Part shown: positions 46,880 to 57,176 of the stretch, piece by piece | How the letters are laid out: each line of letters starts with the position of its first letter | Position numbering within the stretch: position 1 is the first letter of the stretch | DNA from: Rhodocytophaga aerolata | Lineage (GTDB): Bacteria > Bacteroidota > Bacteroidia > Cytophagales > 172606-1 | Reading direction: 5' to 3' | Length of the DNA stretch: 64,000 bases | Assembly: GCF_030503435.1 (NCBI RefSeq) | Contig: NZ_JAUKPO010000035.1 | Location: 1-64,000, forward strand | Made by a program: the position numbers and the translations under genes | Notes under the pieces: model-generated | Database searches by the model: none | What the model was told of the DNA's origin: nothing | Seen by the model: only the letters and a program-made list of their open reading frames with translations

Positions 46880-49363
46880 TCAAAAAACACCTTCACGGAT
46901 TTCCTGAGCTGCTTCTTTAATAGCAGTTTCTATACTGCCATATTTTGCTTTTTTCTGAAATAGCTTAATTTTTTCCTTTTGCTCTGTGGAATAAGTAATG
47001 TACTCTTCTGCGGATACTTCCACAGCATATACTTTGGAAGCCTGGCCACCTAGGCTTATAAATACTTCTTTGTATTTTCTGCCTTCTTTCAAATCCTGAT
47101 TGATAGAAAGTACTTGTGCTTTTTCCTTTTCAGTAAGCCCGAGTAATGCCTGTATTCCGTCAAACCGGTTCATGAACTTACGCTGATCTAGAAGGATTTT
47201 GGTGTCGGAATTATTGATGATGGCATCTTTCACTACCGCATTTCCAATAATATCATCTACTTCCTGAGTAACTACAATGGCTTCACCGAAAAATTTTCGG
47301 ACAGTTTTAAACAGGTACTTGATGAATTCAGCTGTGCCTTCTTTTGCTATAGCTTTCCAGGCTTCTTCAATTAGGATCATCTTCCGAATGCCGTTGAGCT
47401 TCCGCATTTTACTGATAAAAGTCTCCATGATAATCAGTGTCACTACAGGAAACAGAACAGGATGGTCTTTAATATTATCCAGTTCAAAAACGATAAAGGA
47501 TTGGTGCAGTAGGTTCAGGTTATCAGTTGCATTGAGCAGATAATCAAATTCTCCTCCTTTATAATATCTTTTTAGGATATAGAGAAAATTGTGTACGTCA
47601 AAATGCCTTTCTTTGAAATGTTCATCCCTTTCCAGCAATACTCTGAAGGGACCATCAAAGAATTCGTAAAAGCTGTTGAAACAAGGAAAAGTATCAGAAG
47701 CTGCCCAGATGTTTTCATAATATAAACTGACTGCATCGGAGATAGTGGAATACTCGGCTTGTGTTACCTTCTCCCCTTCCCTTTTCCATAATGCCAGTAG
47801 AAGCGTTTTGATGCTTTCTTTTTTCTCTACATCAATACTGCCGTCTACAAAAAAGGGGTTGAAACTGATGGGCTTTTTTTCATCATACATAAAGTACACG
47901 CCACCTACTAAATCGCATAGTCCCCGGTAACTATGGCCAACGTCTACCAACAGAATATGGGTGCCCTGTTCATGATATTGCCTTACCATGTGATTAGTGA
48001 AAAAGGATTTTCCGCTTCCAGAAGGCCCCAGAATAAACTTATTACGGTTGGTAATAATACCCTCCTTTATAGGAAGGTCAGATAAGTCTACATGGACAGG
48101 TTTGCCCGAGATGCGGTCAATGAGTTTGATGCCAAAAGGTGAAGGAGAATCGCGGTAGTTAGTCTCCAGGTTTAAAAAGCAACAGGCTTGTTCCGAGAAA
48201 GTATGGAAGGTCTCCTCGCTCGGGAAATCACCTGCATTGCCAGGTATGCCGCTCCAAAATATGGTGCCAGTATCAATAGTTGCCTCTCTTGGCCGGCAAT
48301 CCATCTGCGTGATGGCTGAACTAGTAAGGTTGCGCAACTTTTTAAGCTCCTCCCCTTCTTCACTCCATACTAACACATTATAGTGTGCCCGTACAGATAA
48401 CCTGCCTTCTACAAGAGCTTCATTCAAATATTCTTCCGTAAGTTCCATATTTACGATGTTTTCCCTGGAATACCTGGAAAGTGAGCGGAGATTCTGCTTT
48501 TTACCTTCCAGCATTTTTAAGGTCCGGGTATGATCATCAATAAAAATGTACTGGTTGTACATATGATTACAGGGCAGATTCAGCCCAATATGAGAAGCAA
48601 AACCCAGGCTGAATCTGGTACGGTCAGTGGATAGCTTTTCGTATTTGATTTCAGTTTCCACCTGAGAAGAAAGGTCGTCAGTTCGGGCAAGCGTAAACAG
48701 GCTGCAAAACTTATTTCCGATTTTCAGGCCTTTGGAAAAATCTATATCCTGCAAGGCTAAGCCATCTGAAGATAGTGTAAGGTACTTCTCTATCAATCCG
48801 GATTCTATACCTTGTCCTGCTATTTCATTTATAGTGAGTTGCCTGAATTTAAAGAAAGAAGAATCTGAAAGAATCTTAACAAACTGCCCTACCCTGTCAA
48901 AAAAGTCGGAGCTTGTTTTGGCATCGAGCATATCTTTAGGAACAATATGGCGGCGGGTTAAAGCAGAATGCAGGCTATTATGCCTGCTGCGGTCCGAAGA
49001 GGTTTTTGTCAGAAAAATGTAACACTTATGATTGAGAAAAGGACGTTCATTAAAATTGCGTTCAAATGCCCTTGAAAGCATGCTCATTGATTGCCCGAAA
49101 GAAGGTGTGTAAATATCTTCAAAGAACCAGTCTTGTTTATGCAAAACGCAGTATTGAGGCAACAACCTAATAGCTTTTACAAAAGCTGTATGGATACTGT
49201 CATAGTTTTCCTTAGATAGGGTGAGTACTTCAGGCAATTCTACTTCAAAGCCCAGCGTAATATCTGCCTGTTTGGAAACAATGCAATGATAGGCATTATC
49301 GACTAGCTCTACTTTGTAGATGGGCTGTTTGTTCTCGATGTTAGCAGATGGTAGTAAAGACAT
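46880..49363 (-). CDS. traG: Conjugative transfer ATPase TraG (VirB4-like)
   Basis: An 827-residue ATPase that powers assembly of the mating channel. The N-terminal half (about 1-420) is the CagE/VirB4 region. Walker A is FILGPSGSGKSFFTNHM (about 442-458) and Walker B is KMILIEEAWKAIAKEG (about 655-670), followed by TVRKFFGEAIVVTQEVDDIIG. The C-terminal tail AKYGSIETAIKEAAQEIREGVF is typical. It lies 9 bp after traF. Confidence 0.93.
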   Translation of the reverse strand: MSLLPSANIENKQPIYKVELVDNAYHCIVSKQADITLGFEVELPEVLTLSKENYDSIHTAFVKAIRLLPQYCVLHKQDWFFEDIYTPSFGQSMSMLSRAFERNFNERPFLNHKCYIFLTKTSSDRSRHNSLHSALTRRHIVPKDMLDAKTSSDFFDRVGQFVKILSDSSFFKFRQLTINEIAGQGIESGLIEKYLTLSSDGLALQDIDFSKGLKIGNKFCSLFTLARTDDLSSQVETEIKYEKLSTDRTRFSLGFASHIGLNLPCNHMYNQYIFIDDHTRTLKMLEGKKQNLRSLSRYSRENIVNMELTEEYLNEALVEGRLSVRAHYNVLVWSEEGEELKKLRNLTSSAITQMDCRPREATIDTGTIFWSGIPGNAGDFPSEETFHTFSEQACCFLNLETNYRDSPSPFGIKLIDRISGKPVHVDLSDLPIKEGIITNRNKFILGPSGSGKSFFTNHMVRQYHEQGTHILLVDVGHSYRGLCDLVGGVYFMYDEKKPISFNPFFVDGSIDVEKKESIKTLLLALWKREGEKVTQAEYSTISDAVSLYYENIWAASDTFPCFNSFYEFFDGPFRVLLERDEHFKERHFDVHNFLYILKRYYKGGEFDYLLNATDNLNLLHQSFIVFELDNIKDHPVLFPVVTLIIMETFISKMRKLNGIRKMILIEEAWKAIAKEGTAEFIKYLFKTVRKFFGEAIVVTQEVDDIIGNAVVKDAIINNSDTKILLDQRKFMNRFDGIQALLGLTEKEKAQVLSINQDLKEGRKYKEVFISLGGQASKVYAVEVSAEEYITYSTEQKEKIKLFQKKAKYGSIETAIKEAAQEIREGVF

Positions 49364-49372
49364 ATAAGCTGT

Positions 49373-49708
49373 TCAGTATAGATGGTTTTGATTTCCGGAT
49401 TTAAGGTTTTTGAATAGAAGAGGATTTCTACATACCATATAGCGAGGTTGGGCTTTTTTGGCACTTAGCAGTCGAAGGCCATGTGCTCCATGTTTTTTTC
49501 CCGTAGAAAAGATATAATAGGCCAAAAATCCGGATGATACGATGAGATACAACAGGGAAATGAATGGAGGAGTACCTAACAGGTAGATAATGGCAAATAG
49601 TATAAAATTACCAAATGCTCCTCCAAACAAATAGCCGATATATTGAGCCTGTAAACCCATAAATTCAACAGGTTTGCCTACCCCTTTATTAACCTCAAAC
49701 TTGGGCAT
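49373..49708 (-). CDS. traF: Conjugative transfer protein TraF (DUF4133, VirB3-like)
   Basis: A 111-residue membrane protein with the DUF4133 pattern: VNKGVGKPVEFMGLQAQYI, two hydrophobic segments (FGNFILFAIIYLLG; FISLLYLIVSSGFLAYYIF), then GLRLLSAKKAQPRYMVCR. Corresponds to VirB3 of other systems. Between traE (19 bp) and traG (9 bp). Confidence 0.9.
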   Translation of the reverse strand: MPKFEVNKGVGKPVEFMGLQAQYIGYLFGGAFGNFILFAIIYLLGTPPFISLLYLIVSSGFLAYYIFSTGKKHGAHGLRLLSAKKAQPRYMVCRNPLLFKNLKSGNQNHLY

Positions 49709-49727
49709 GTTACTATATTCAATTACT

Positions 49728-50090
49728 TTACTGAATGAAGACTACGCGGATGAAAGTGGTTACACCTGCCAGAAACACGGCTCCTCCTAGCCAGGCACCT
49801 GCTACTTTTCCTGTATCCGGATCTCCGGCTGTCCATTTCTGATAAGCTTTTACTCCACCTATCAAACCAATTAATGCAGCGGCCCCATAAGCTACATTTA
49901 CCCCAGCTTCATAATATTGATTAAGCGACTGGCGGGCATCATTTAATGCGGCAACGCCTTTGCTGGCCTGTGCAAAAAGCGGAGAAGTAATTAGGATTGC
50001 TGCAAGTGAAGTCATCAAGCAGATACCATAGTTTGATAGGTTGGAAGCTATGTTTTTAGCACGCAGGTTGAAAAAAAAATTGCTTTTCAT
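49728..50090 (-). CDS. traE: Conjugative transfer protein TraE (DUF4134, VirB2-like)
   Basis: A 120-residue protein with a long signal segment (LMTSLAAILITSPLFAQ) and two membrane helices (GVNVAYGAAALIGLIGGVKAY; GGAVFLAGVTTFIRVVFI), matching DUF4134, the pilin-like component. Its start is the left border of the lanthipeptide-bearing insert: the genes that normally precede it (traD, B, A) resume only at 62673. Confidence 0.9.
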   Translation of the reverse strand: MKSNFFFNLRAKNIASNLSNYGICLMTSLAAILITSPLFAQASKGVAALNDARQSLNQYYEAGVNVAYGAAALIGLIGGVKAYQKWTAGDPDTGKVAGAWLGGAVFLAGVTTFIRVVFIQ

Positions 50091-50164
50091 AAAATTAATC
50101 GGTTAATAATGAGTGGGTAAGAATTGAAAAAAAATTTAAACTACCTAAAGTTGAATCAAAGAAT

Positions 50165-50213
50165 TATCTTTGAAAAATGCACATACGCCAACTGGTAAAT
50201 GGTAAGTGCCAAC
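50165..50213. promoter_or_regulatory. Divergent promoter between traE and lanB
   Basis: TATCTTTG at 50165-50172 fits the Bacteroidetes -7 consensus TAnnTTTG and points toward the dehydratase gene. On the minus strand GTTGG occurs at 50213 and 50192, again 21 bp apart, 100-125 bp upstream of traE. Unlike the three promoters in the first third of the window there is no TAnnCTTR box 38 bp away, so LytTR control here is only a possibility. Confidence 0.4.
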
Positions 50214-50239
50214 AAGTATTTTAGTTCATTAAATCCCCT

Positions 50240-53200
50240 ATGAAAGACAAAATGCAGGATCATGGCTTTTTTGTGATCCGGACTCCTCTCCTACCCTTCT
50301 TGGAATGTTATAATCTCTCTACCAATAAATTAAAATTGCTTTTCGAAAACGTCCTCTTGCAAGAAGCTCTATTTATTGCCTCTCCAGATTTATATGAGGC
50401 CTTTCAAGTATGGATAAAAGGTGATATGCAGACAGTTAAGGACAAGCAGAAAATGGAACTGACGCTTACCAAATATTTGCTCCGTATGTGTTACCGCTGT
50501 ACTCCTTTCGGATTATTTGCAGGCATTTCTATAGGTGAATGGAGGAAAGCTACAGATGTAAAGCTGCCTGCAACTACCTGCTATAGGCGTCACAGCAGGT
50601 TAGATATGGATTATTTAAGTGCTTTAGCTTATCAAGTCAATGGATCTTCTGCTATCAGCAATTCTCTAAGGTATTATCCAAACAATACCTTATATCGGGT
50701 GGGCAGTCAATTGAGATATATAGAATACCGCCTCCATCAGAAGCTGCGTGCTCATCACCTGGTGAATATTGACTATTCGGAGTATGTTCACAAGGTAATT
50801 GAGCGTGCAATCAAAGGAGCTACTCCTACAGAATTGGCCTTATCATTAGTAGATACAGAAATCAATCTGGAAATTGCTACTGATTTTGTGAATGAGCTTA
50901 TTTCCAGCCAGGTCTTATTAAGTGAATTAGAACCAGTAGTGACAGGAAAATCATATACTAATGTGATTATTGAAAGCTTGCGCAAGCCAGAAAGTAAATA
51001 TCTTGCCCAAATCTTAGAAAATATAACAGGAAATCTGCAAGAAATTGATAACTGTCCTCCAGGTAGTGCTATCGGAGCCTATCAGCAAATTGCTCGACAA
51101 GTTAAGGCATTGGGTATACCTTTTGATATAGGGCAGCTCTTCCAGGTAGATATGTGTAAGCCTGCTATATCCAAAGCTTTGCATAATCAGGTAGTGGATG
51201 AATTGCAAAAAGCCGTGCTGCTGTTAGCAAGTATACAGACTAGTACAGAAGAAAAGGATAACCTCACCAAGTTCCGGGAAGCCTTCTATCTGCGCTATGA
51301 GGAACAGGAGGTTGCTTTGCTTGAAGCACTGGATAGCGAAATGGGAATCGGGTATCCACTGATTAATGCTGTGCCTTCAGATTTCAATCCTCTACTTGAA
51401 GGAATAAGTTTTAACTCTCAAAAAATAGATAATATATCTTTTGAGTGGTCGGAATGGCAGCAATTCTTGCTGGATAAATACAGTGCAGCTCTAAAAAACC
51501 AAGACCCCATTATTGACCTTAAAACAGAGGAACTTGAACCTTTTTTTTACAAAAAGGAAATACATCTTGCCCACTCCCTTTATTCGGTTATCAGTATACT
51601 GGCACAATCTCCGGCAGATATAGATGCAGGTAAATTCAGGCTCATTCATCAATATACGGGTGGGCCTTCCGCTGCAAGTTTGCTGGGTCGCTTTTGCCAT
51701 CTGGACAAAGCTCTAGCAGACCATGTAAAAGAAGCTTTAAGAAAGGAAGAACAAATGTACCCGGGGGCTGTTTTTGCTGAGATTGTGCATATTAATCAAG
51801 CACGGATTGGAAACATTTCACAGCGACCTGTATTACGTGAATACGAGGTTCCTATTGTTACCAGGTCGTCTGTAGATGAAAACCATACCATCTTGTTAGA
51901 AGATTTATTGGTTTCTGTCAGAAATAACAGGATTGTGTTGCGGTCAAAAAAACTGGGTAAAGAAGTAGTTCCCAGGTTGAGTACTGCACATAATTATTCA
52001 CTACAATCCCTTCCCTCCTATCATTTTCTGTGTGATTTACAGTACCAGAATTTACAAAGTGTAGTAAGCTGGAGCTGGGGCGCCTTAAGCAAAGCCCAAT
52101 TCCTGCCTCGTGTGCAATTAGGTAAGATTATTTTAACTGAAGCTCAATGGCTACTTCAAAAAGAGGATCTGCAGGTTATTACACAAGCAAAACAGACAGA
52201 ACTATTGAATGTAACACATAGGCTTCGGATAGAAAAAGGTATACCTCAGTGGGTAACCATAGCCCAAGGCGATAATATTTTACCGATGGATTTAGAAAAT
52301 CAACTTTGCCTGAATGTGCTGCAAAACCTAATAAAATCTGTTGAACATATCTTTCTGAAAGAATGCCTGTTCGAAGTTGATAACCTCTGGGTACAGGGGC
52401 CGGAAGGACGATTTACCAATGAATTAATTGTACCCTTACATTTTTCTTATAAGACTTCACCAGAAAAATCTTTAGAATCAACTGGATTATCAATTCCTCC
52501 ATCAACAAGGCAATTTTCTATTGGCTCTCAATGGCTGTATATAAAGATTTATTGTGGCGTAAAGACAGCCGATAAAATATTAACAGAAGTCATTAAACCC
52601 GTGTCTGAAGCATTACTAAGTAAGGGTGTTATTGACAAATGGTTCTTTATCAGATATGAAGACCCTGAGCATCATTTGCGTGTACGCTTCCATGGGGAGG
52701 GTGTTTTTTATACTGAAGTGATCAGCCTGTTAAACAAGTACTTAGAGAGGTTTTATAAAGCGAATCTCATCTATAAATTCCAGACAGATACTTACAAACG
52801 GGAGTTGGAAAGGTATGGTGATGAGAACATACATGATAGTGAAGAATTGTTTTTCCATGATAGTGTAGCTGTAGTCAATATGGTAGAATCTCTCACAGGA
52901 GATGAAGGCGATAAACTACGATGGCAAATAGCTATTATTGGTGTAGATGAGCTTTTAAATGATTTTGGGATGAATACAGTTCAGAGAAAGGCATTGATGG
53001 ATAAGTTACAGACACAGTTTAAAGAGGAATTTAATCTGTTAGAGGTAGAAGCCAGGCAATCTTTGGGTAGAAAATACCGGGAGGAAAAAACAGCTTTAGA
53101 ATCAGTTTTAGAAGGAAAATTTATATCTGAGAATCTTCTCAAGTTGCTGCAACCTATAAAATGTCGCACTCAAAACTGGCGCTATACAGTTGATAGAATC

Positions 53201-53383
53201 ATTGAAAAAGACAGACACACAAAGTTATCAGTAAGTCTGGATGATCTGTTAGCAAGTTATATACATATGTTTCTGAACCGGATACTTAGAAATAAACAAA
53301 GGATGCATGAGGCAATAATTTATGACTTTATGTTCCGGTATTATACTTCACAACTGGCCAGGAAAAATATAGTAATGGCATAG
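50240..53383 (+). CDS. lanB: Class I lanthipeptide dehydratase LanB
   Basis: A 1047-residue full-length dehydratase. It carries the N-terminal lantibiotic dehydratase domain (about residues 40-690), including RMCYRCTPFGLFAGISIGEW with the typical R-TPFGLFAG block, and the C-terminal SpaB_C/thiopeptide-type elimination domain (about 755-1040: WLYIKIYCGVKTADKIL; WFFIRYEDPEHHLRVRFHG). In the family, Ser/Thr of the precursor are glutamylated from Glu-tRNA and glutamate is then eliminated. It begins the operon with the exporter and adaptor genes, and the precursor lies 5.4 kb away on the other strand. Confidence 0.93.
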   Translation: MKDKMQDHGFFVIRTPLLPFLECYNLSTNKLKLLFENVLLQEALFIASPDLYEAFQVWIKGDMQTVKDKQKMELTLTKYLLRMCYRCTPFGLFAGISIGEWRKATDVKLPATTCYRRHSRLDMDYLSALAYQVNGSSAISNSLRYYPNNTLYRVGSQLRYIEYRLHQKLRAHHLVNIDYSEYVHKVIERAIKGATPTELALSLVDTEINLEIATDFVNELISSQVLLSELEPVVTGKSYTNVIIESLRKPESKYLAQILENITGNLQEIDNCPPGSAIGAYQQIARQVKALGIPFDIGQLFQVDMCKPAISKALHNQVVDELQKAVLLLASIQTSTEEKDNLTKFREAFYLRYEEQEVALLEALDSEMGIGYPLINAVPSDFNPLLEGISFNSQKIDNISFEWSEWQQFLLDKYSAALKNQDPIIDLKTEELEPFFYKKEIHLAHSLYSVISILAQSPADIDAGKFRLIHQYTGGPSAASLLGRFCHLDKALADHVKEALRKEEQMYPGAVFAEIVHINQARIGNISQRPVLREYEVPIVTRSSVDENHTILLEDLLVSVRNNRIVLRSKKLGKEVVPRLSTAHNYSLQSLPSYHFLCDLQYQNLQSVVSWSWGALSKAQFLPRVQLGKIILTEAQWLLQKEDLQVITQAKQTELLNVTHRLRIEKGIPQWVTIAQGDNILPMDLENQLCLNVLQNLIKSVEHIFLKECLFEVDNLWVQGPEGRFTNELIVPLHFSYKTSPEKSLESTGLSIPPSTRQFSIGSQWLYIKIYCGVKTADKILTEVIKPVSEALLSKGVIDKWFFIRYEDPEHHLRVRFHGEGVFYTEVISLLNKYLERFYKANLIYKFQTDTYKRELERYGDENIHDSEELFFHDSVAVVNMVESLTGDEGDKLRWQIAIIGVDELLNDFGMNTVQRKALMDKLQTQFKEEFNLLEVEARQSLGRKYREEKTALESVLEGKFISENLLKLLQPIKCRTQNWRYTVDRIIEKDRHTKLSVSLDDLLASYIHMFLNRILRNKQRMHEAIIYDFMFRYYTSQLARKNIVMA

Positions 53384-53450
53384 CTATAGCCGTATTTTCA
53401 TTATCATAGATCAAGAATTAAGAATAACTGTACCATCACCTATTTAATCA

Positions 53451-55670
53451 ATGTCAGCATTTCCATTTTACCAGCAACTAGATTCAAAAGATTGCGGGCC
53501 TACCTGTTTGCGGATGATTGCAAAGCATTATGGAAAAGCGTATAGTTTGCAGCTCATCAGAGAAAAAACAGGTATCGGCCGGGAGGGAGTTTCCTTGTTA
53601 GGGATGAGTGAAGCAGCCGAGAAGCTTGGATTTCGAACTATGGGAGCTAAAATATCATATCAAACTTTACTGAATGATGCTCCCCTACCCTGCATTGTTC
53701 ACTGGCAGCAAAATCATTTTGTGGTAGTTTATAAAGTAAAGAAAACTAGGAAGCACGCTTTTACAAAACCCAAGCACAAATTCTATGTGGCTGATCCCCA
53801 AAAAGGTATAATGGTATATTCAGCAGAAGAGTTCCGAGCTAACTGGTTAATCAACCAGAATAATGGACAGCAAGAAGGAATTGCTTTGTTTTTAGAAACC
53901 ACGCCTCAGTTCCATCTACAAGAAGATGAAAAGCAAACAGTAAGTGGATTACAACAACTCGTACCCTATATCTTTTCCTATAAAAAGCTTCTTATACAAC
54001 TATTTTTGGGTGTATTTATAGGAAGCATTCTACAACTAATCTTTCCTTTTCTGACACAGTCTATTGTGGATATAGGTATAAATACACAGAACCTGAATTT
54101 TATCTACCTTATCCTTTTTGCACAGCTTATGCTGTTTGCCGGACGTACCTCAGTAGAATTTATTCGTAGCTGGATTATACTGCATATGGGTGCTCGTATC
54201 AATCTCTCTATCCTTTCTGACTTTCTGGTGAAGTTGATGAAACTGCCCCTATCATTTTTTGACACCAAACTCTTTGGTGATATCATACAGCGGATCAATG
54301 ACCGGCACCGTATAGAAGAGTTCCTTACCTATACAACCCTTCACACTGCATTCTCTTTGTTCAGTATTGTAATTTTTGGTGTAGTACTGTCTATCTATCA
54401 TCTTACTATTTTTACTATTTTTTTATCTGGAAGCATATTGTATATCTTATGGATCATGCTTTTTCTGAAAAGGCGGCGTAACCTTGATCATAAAAGGTTT
54501 GATTTAGAAGCTAAAAACCAGAGTAATCTGTTTGAATTGATTCAAGGTATGCAGGAGATAAAGCTGGCAAATAGCCAAGTGCAGAAACGCTGGGAATGGG
54601 AAAGCCTTCAAGCAAAGTCAATTAAGTTAAGTATCAAGGCATTAAGCTTAAGTCAATACCAGCAGGCAGGTGCTTTCTTCATAAATGAGGGGAAAAACAT
54701 TCTGATAACTTTTATAGCGGCAAAAGCTGTAATTGAAGGGCAGTTAACCTTAGGCGCTATGCTGGCGGTGCAATATATAGCAGGACAGCTGAATAGTCCA
54801 ATAGAGCAGCTTTCGGGGCTTTTGCAGACCATGCAAGATGCTAGTATCAGCCTGGAACGGTTGAATGAGATTCATCAGGAAAAAGATGAAGAATCTGTAA
54901 GCCTAATCGCTTTTCATACATTACCGGAAAACAGAAGTTTTTTCTTAAAAAATATAGACTTCCAGTACCCTGGTACAGGGAGCGAACCTGTACTCAAAAA
55001 CATAGAATTATACATTCCTGAAGGTAAAACAACAGCTATTGTAGGCATGAGTGGAAGCGGAAAAACCACTTTGTTGAAGCTCCTGCTCAAGTTTTATGAA
55101 CCTACCCGAGGTGAGATCAGGCTGGGAAATATTAATTTGAAAAACATAAGTCAACAGATATGGCGCGGCCAATGCGGAGTAGTAATGCAGGATGGGTTTA
55201 TATTCTCTGATACCATTGCACGCAACATCACCATGGCTGATGAATACCCAGACATTCAAAAGCTACTTCATGCGGTAAAGATAGCCAATATTGGAAGTTT
55301 TATAGAATCATTGGCTATGGGTTTTAACACTAAAATAGGCGCTGAGGGCAATGGTTTAAGTCAGGGACAAAAACAACGTATTCTGATTGCCAGAGCCGTC
55401 TATAAAGATCCGTCTTTCATATTCTTTGATGAGGCTACTAATGCTTTAGATGCCAATAATGAAAGTTTGATCATAGAACATTTGCAAGAGTTTTTTCATG
55501 GGCGGACTGTGGTAGTTGTTGCACACCGGCTTAGCACAGTACAGTATGCGGACCAGATAGTTGTAATGCATAAAGGAGAAATTGCAGAAGTAGGAACCCA
55601 TGCCGAATTGATAGGTACAAAAGGAGCCTACTACAAGCTTGTCAGGAACCAACTTGAACTTGGAGTGTAA
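53451..55670 (+). CDS. Peptidase-containing ABC transporter (LanT-like, C39)
   Basis: A 739-residue bacteriocin exporter. Residues 1-150 are a C39 cysteine peptidase: Cys15 in LDSKDCGPTCLRMIAKHYGK, His in IVHWQQNHFVVVYK and Asp in YVADPQKG. A six-helix membrane domain covers about 165-440. The ATPase domain has Walker A GMSGSGKTTLLKLLL, the signature LSQGQKQRILIARAV and Walker B FIFFDEATNALDA. C39 domains cut after double-Gly leaders, which the precursor at 58754-58930 has. Confidence 0.95.
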   Translation: MSAFPFYQQLDSKDCGPTCLRMIAKHYGKAYSLQLIREKTGIGREGVSLLGMSEAAEKLGFRTMGAKISYQTLLNDAPLPCIVHWQQNHFVVVYKVKKTRKHAFTKPKHKFYVADPQKGIMVYSAEEFRANWLINQNNGQQEGIALFLETTPQFHLQEDEKQTVSGLQQLVPYIFSYKKLLIQLFLGVFIGSILQLIFPFLTQSIVDIGINTQNLNFIYLILFAQLMLFAGRTSVEFIRSWIILHMGARINLSILSDFLVKLMKLPLSFFDTKLFGDIIQRINDRHRIEEFLTYTTLHTAFSLFSIVIFGVVLSIYHLTIFTIFLSGSILYILWIMLFLKRRRNLDHKRFDLEAKNQSNLFELIQGMQEIKLANSQVQKRWEWESLQAKSIKLSIKALSLSQYQQAGAFFINEGKNILITFIAAKAVIEGQLTLGAMLAVQYIAGQLNSPIEQLSGLLQTMQDASISLERLNEIHQEKDEESVSLIAFHTLPENRSFFLKNIDFQYPGTGSEPVLKNIELYIPEGKTTAIVGMSGSGKTTLLKLLLKFYEPTRGEIRLGNINLKNISQQIWRGQCGVVMQDGFIFSDTIARNITMADEYPDIQKLLHAVKIANIGSFIESLAMGFNTKIGAEGNGLSQGQKQRILIARAVYKDPSFIFFDEATNALDANNESLIIEHLQEFFHGRTVVVVAHRLSTVQYADQIVVMHKGEIAEVGTHAELIGTKGAYYKLVRNQLELGV

Positions 55671-55690
55671 AAAACTGTTTTCTGTAACAA

Positions 55691-57031
55691 ATGAACAACA
55701 TTTTCTATAAAAATCTACAGTCAGTGACAAATCAATTTGAAAATGACCAACTCCCAATATCAGTAGAGCTTAAAAGTGAAGAAGTAAAAGAAATTATAAG
55801 CCATGTACCTCACTGGCTGGTACGCTGGGGAATTACCCTATTCTTTTTCATCCTAGTAGTTTTTCTTTTGATGGGATGGATGATTCGCTTTCCACAACTC
55901 GTAGAGGTCCCATTAAGGCTTACTACTTTAAATGCTCCTAAATCTGTCAATGCCCGGACAGAAGGAAAGCTTGTACGCTTATTTGTGAAGGAGAATGACT
56001 GGGTTAATAGAGATGATATATTGGGTTATGTAGAAAGCTCCTGTGATCATGGTCAAGTCTTATCTCTTGCAAAAGACTTAGATTCGATTCTTGTACTGAT
56101 AGATAATTCCGGAATAGATATGCTTGAAAAGAGAGAGCGTAAGAATTACAATCAGCTGGGTGATTTGCAACAATCCTATCAGGTTTTTGATCAAGCCTAT
56201 GTAGAATTGCTAGCTGCATTGTCTAATGGCTTCTATAGAGATAAAAAAAATATATTGCAGAAAGAGCTGGATGAGTTAAAGCAACTTGAGAAGATTTTAC
56301 AAGAACAGACACAGCTTTATCAGCAGGATTTTGATTTGGCCTTCCAAGAATATCAGGCACAAAAGAACTTGGCAGCACAAGGAGTAATAGCTAAAATGGA
56401 GTTAACCAAAGAAGAAAGCAAACTTTTATCAAAGAAAATCCCTGTAAAGCAAGCACAGGCCATGGTTATACAAAACCGTACGGATCAGAATAGTAAAACA
56501 AAAGAGATTATAGAATTAAACAAATTGATAGCATTTCATCAGAAAAATTTTGTTCAAAGTATATATTCCCTACAAAGTGCTATTAAAGCCTGGAAGCTAA
56601 AATATGTGCTGGTTGCCCCTATGGAGGGAAATGTGTTCTTTTCTACACTGAAAGAAGAGAAACAAAATCTTACCATTAATGAAGAGTTGTTTTATATATC
56701 AGCCAGTAATGAAAATTACTTCGGGGAAATCCATATTCCGCAATATAATTTTGGAAAAGTAAAAAAAGGACAGAAAGTACTAATAAAGTTGAATGGATAC
56801 CCCTTTGAGGAATTTGGAGTATTGGAAGGTAGATTAGAAGACATTTCACAGATTCCAGGTAAAGACAAAAATTTCCTGGCCAAAGTAGCTTTACCTAATG
56901 GCTTGCAAACAAACTATGGAAAGCAGATACCTTACAAATCCGGAATGACAGCAACAGCCCAAATCATTACAGAAGAGGTGAGGATGTTGGAGCGGTTATT
57001 TTATCAATTCAAAAAAGTTGCTAATAATTGA
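55691..57031 (+). CDS. HlyD-family membrane-fusion protein
   Basis: A 446-residue periplasmic adaptor. One N-terminal helix (WGITLFFFILVVFLLMGWMI, about 38-60) is followed by a split biotinyl-lipoyl-like domain (VNARTEGKLVRLFVKENDWV; YVLVAPMEGNVFF) flanking a long alpha-hairpin (about 130-290), and a beta-barrel part. It would connect the ABC exporter to an outer-membrane channel such as TolC, which is not encoded here. It begins 21 bp after the exporter. Confidence 0.92.
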   Translation: MNNIFYKNLQSVTNQFENDQLPISVELKSEEVKEIISHVPHWLVRWGITLFFFILVVFLLMGWMIRFPQLVEVPLRLTTLNAPKSVNARTEGKLVRLFVKENDWVNRDDILGYVESSCDHGQVLSLAKDLDSILVLIDNSGIDMLEKRERKNYNQLGDLQQSYQVFDQAYVELLAALSNGFYRDKKNILQKELDELKQLEKILQEQTQLYQQDFDLAFQEYQAQKNLAAQGVIAKMELTKEESKLLSKKIPVKQAQAMVIQNRTDQNSKTKEIIELNKLIAFHQKNFVQSIYSLQSAIKAWKLKYVLVAPMEGNVFFSTLKEEKQNLTINEELFYISASNENYFGEIHIPQYNFGKVKKGQKVLIKLNGYPFEEFGVLEGRLEDISQIPGKDKNFLAKVALPNGLQTNYGKQIPYKSGMTATAQIITEEVRMLERLFYQFKKVANN

Positions 57032-57176
57032 TGCGAAATTATCTACTAAATTTAACGGCTATTTTATAGGTTTATCAGATAATATATTAAATTTTTCGTG
57101 TCTACTCCCCTACTCAATCTTTGTTTTCTCTTTTATAGCTATGGTTGCTTTTATAAGCGGATAAAATAGAAAATCC

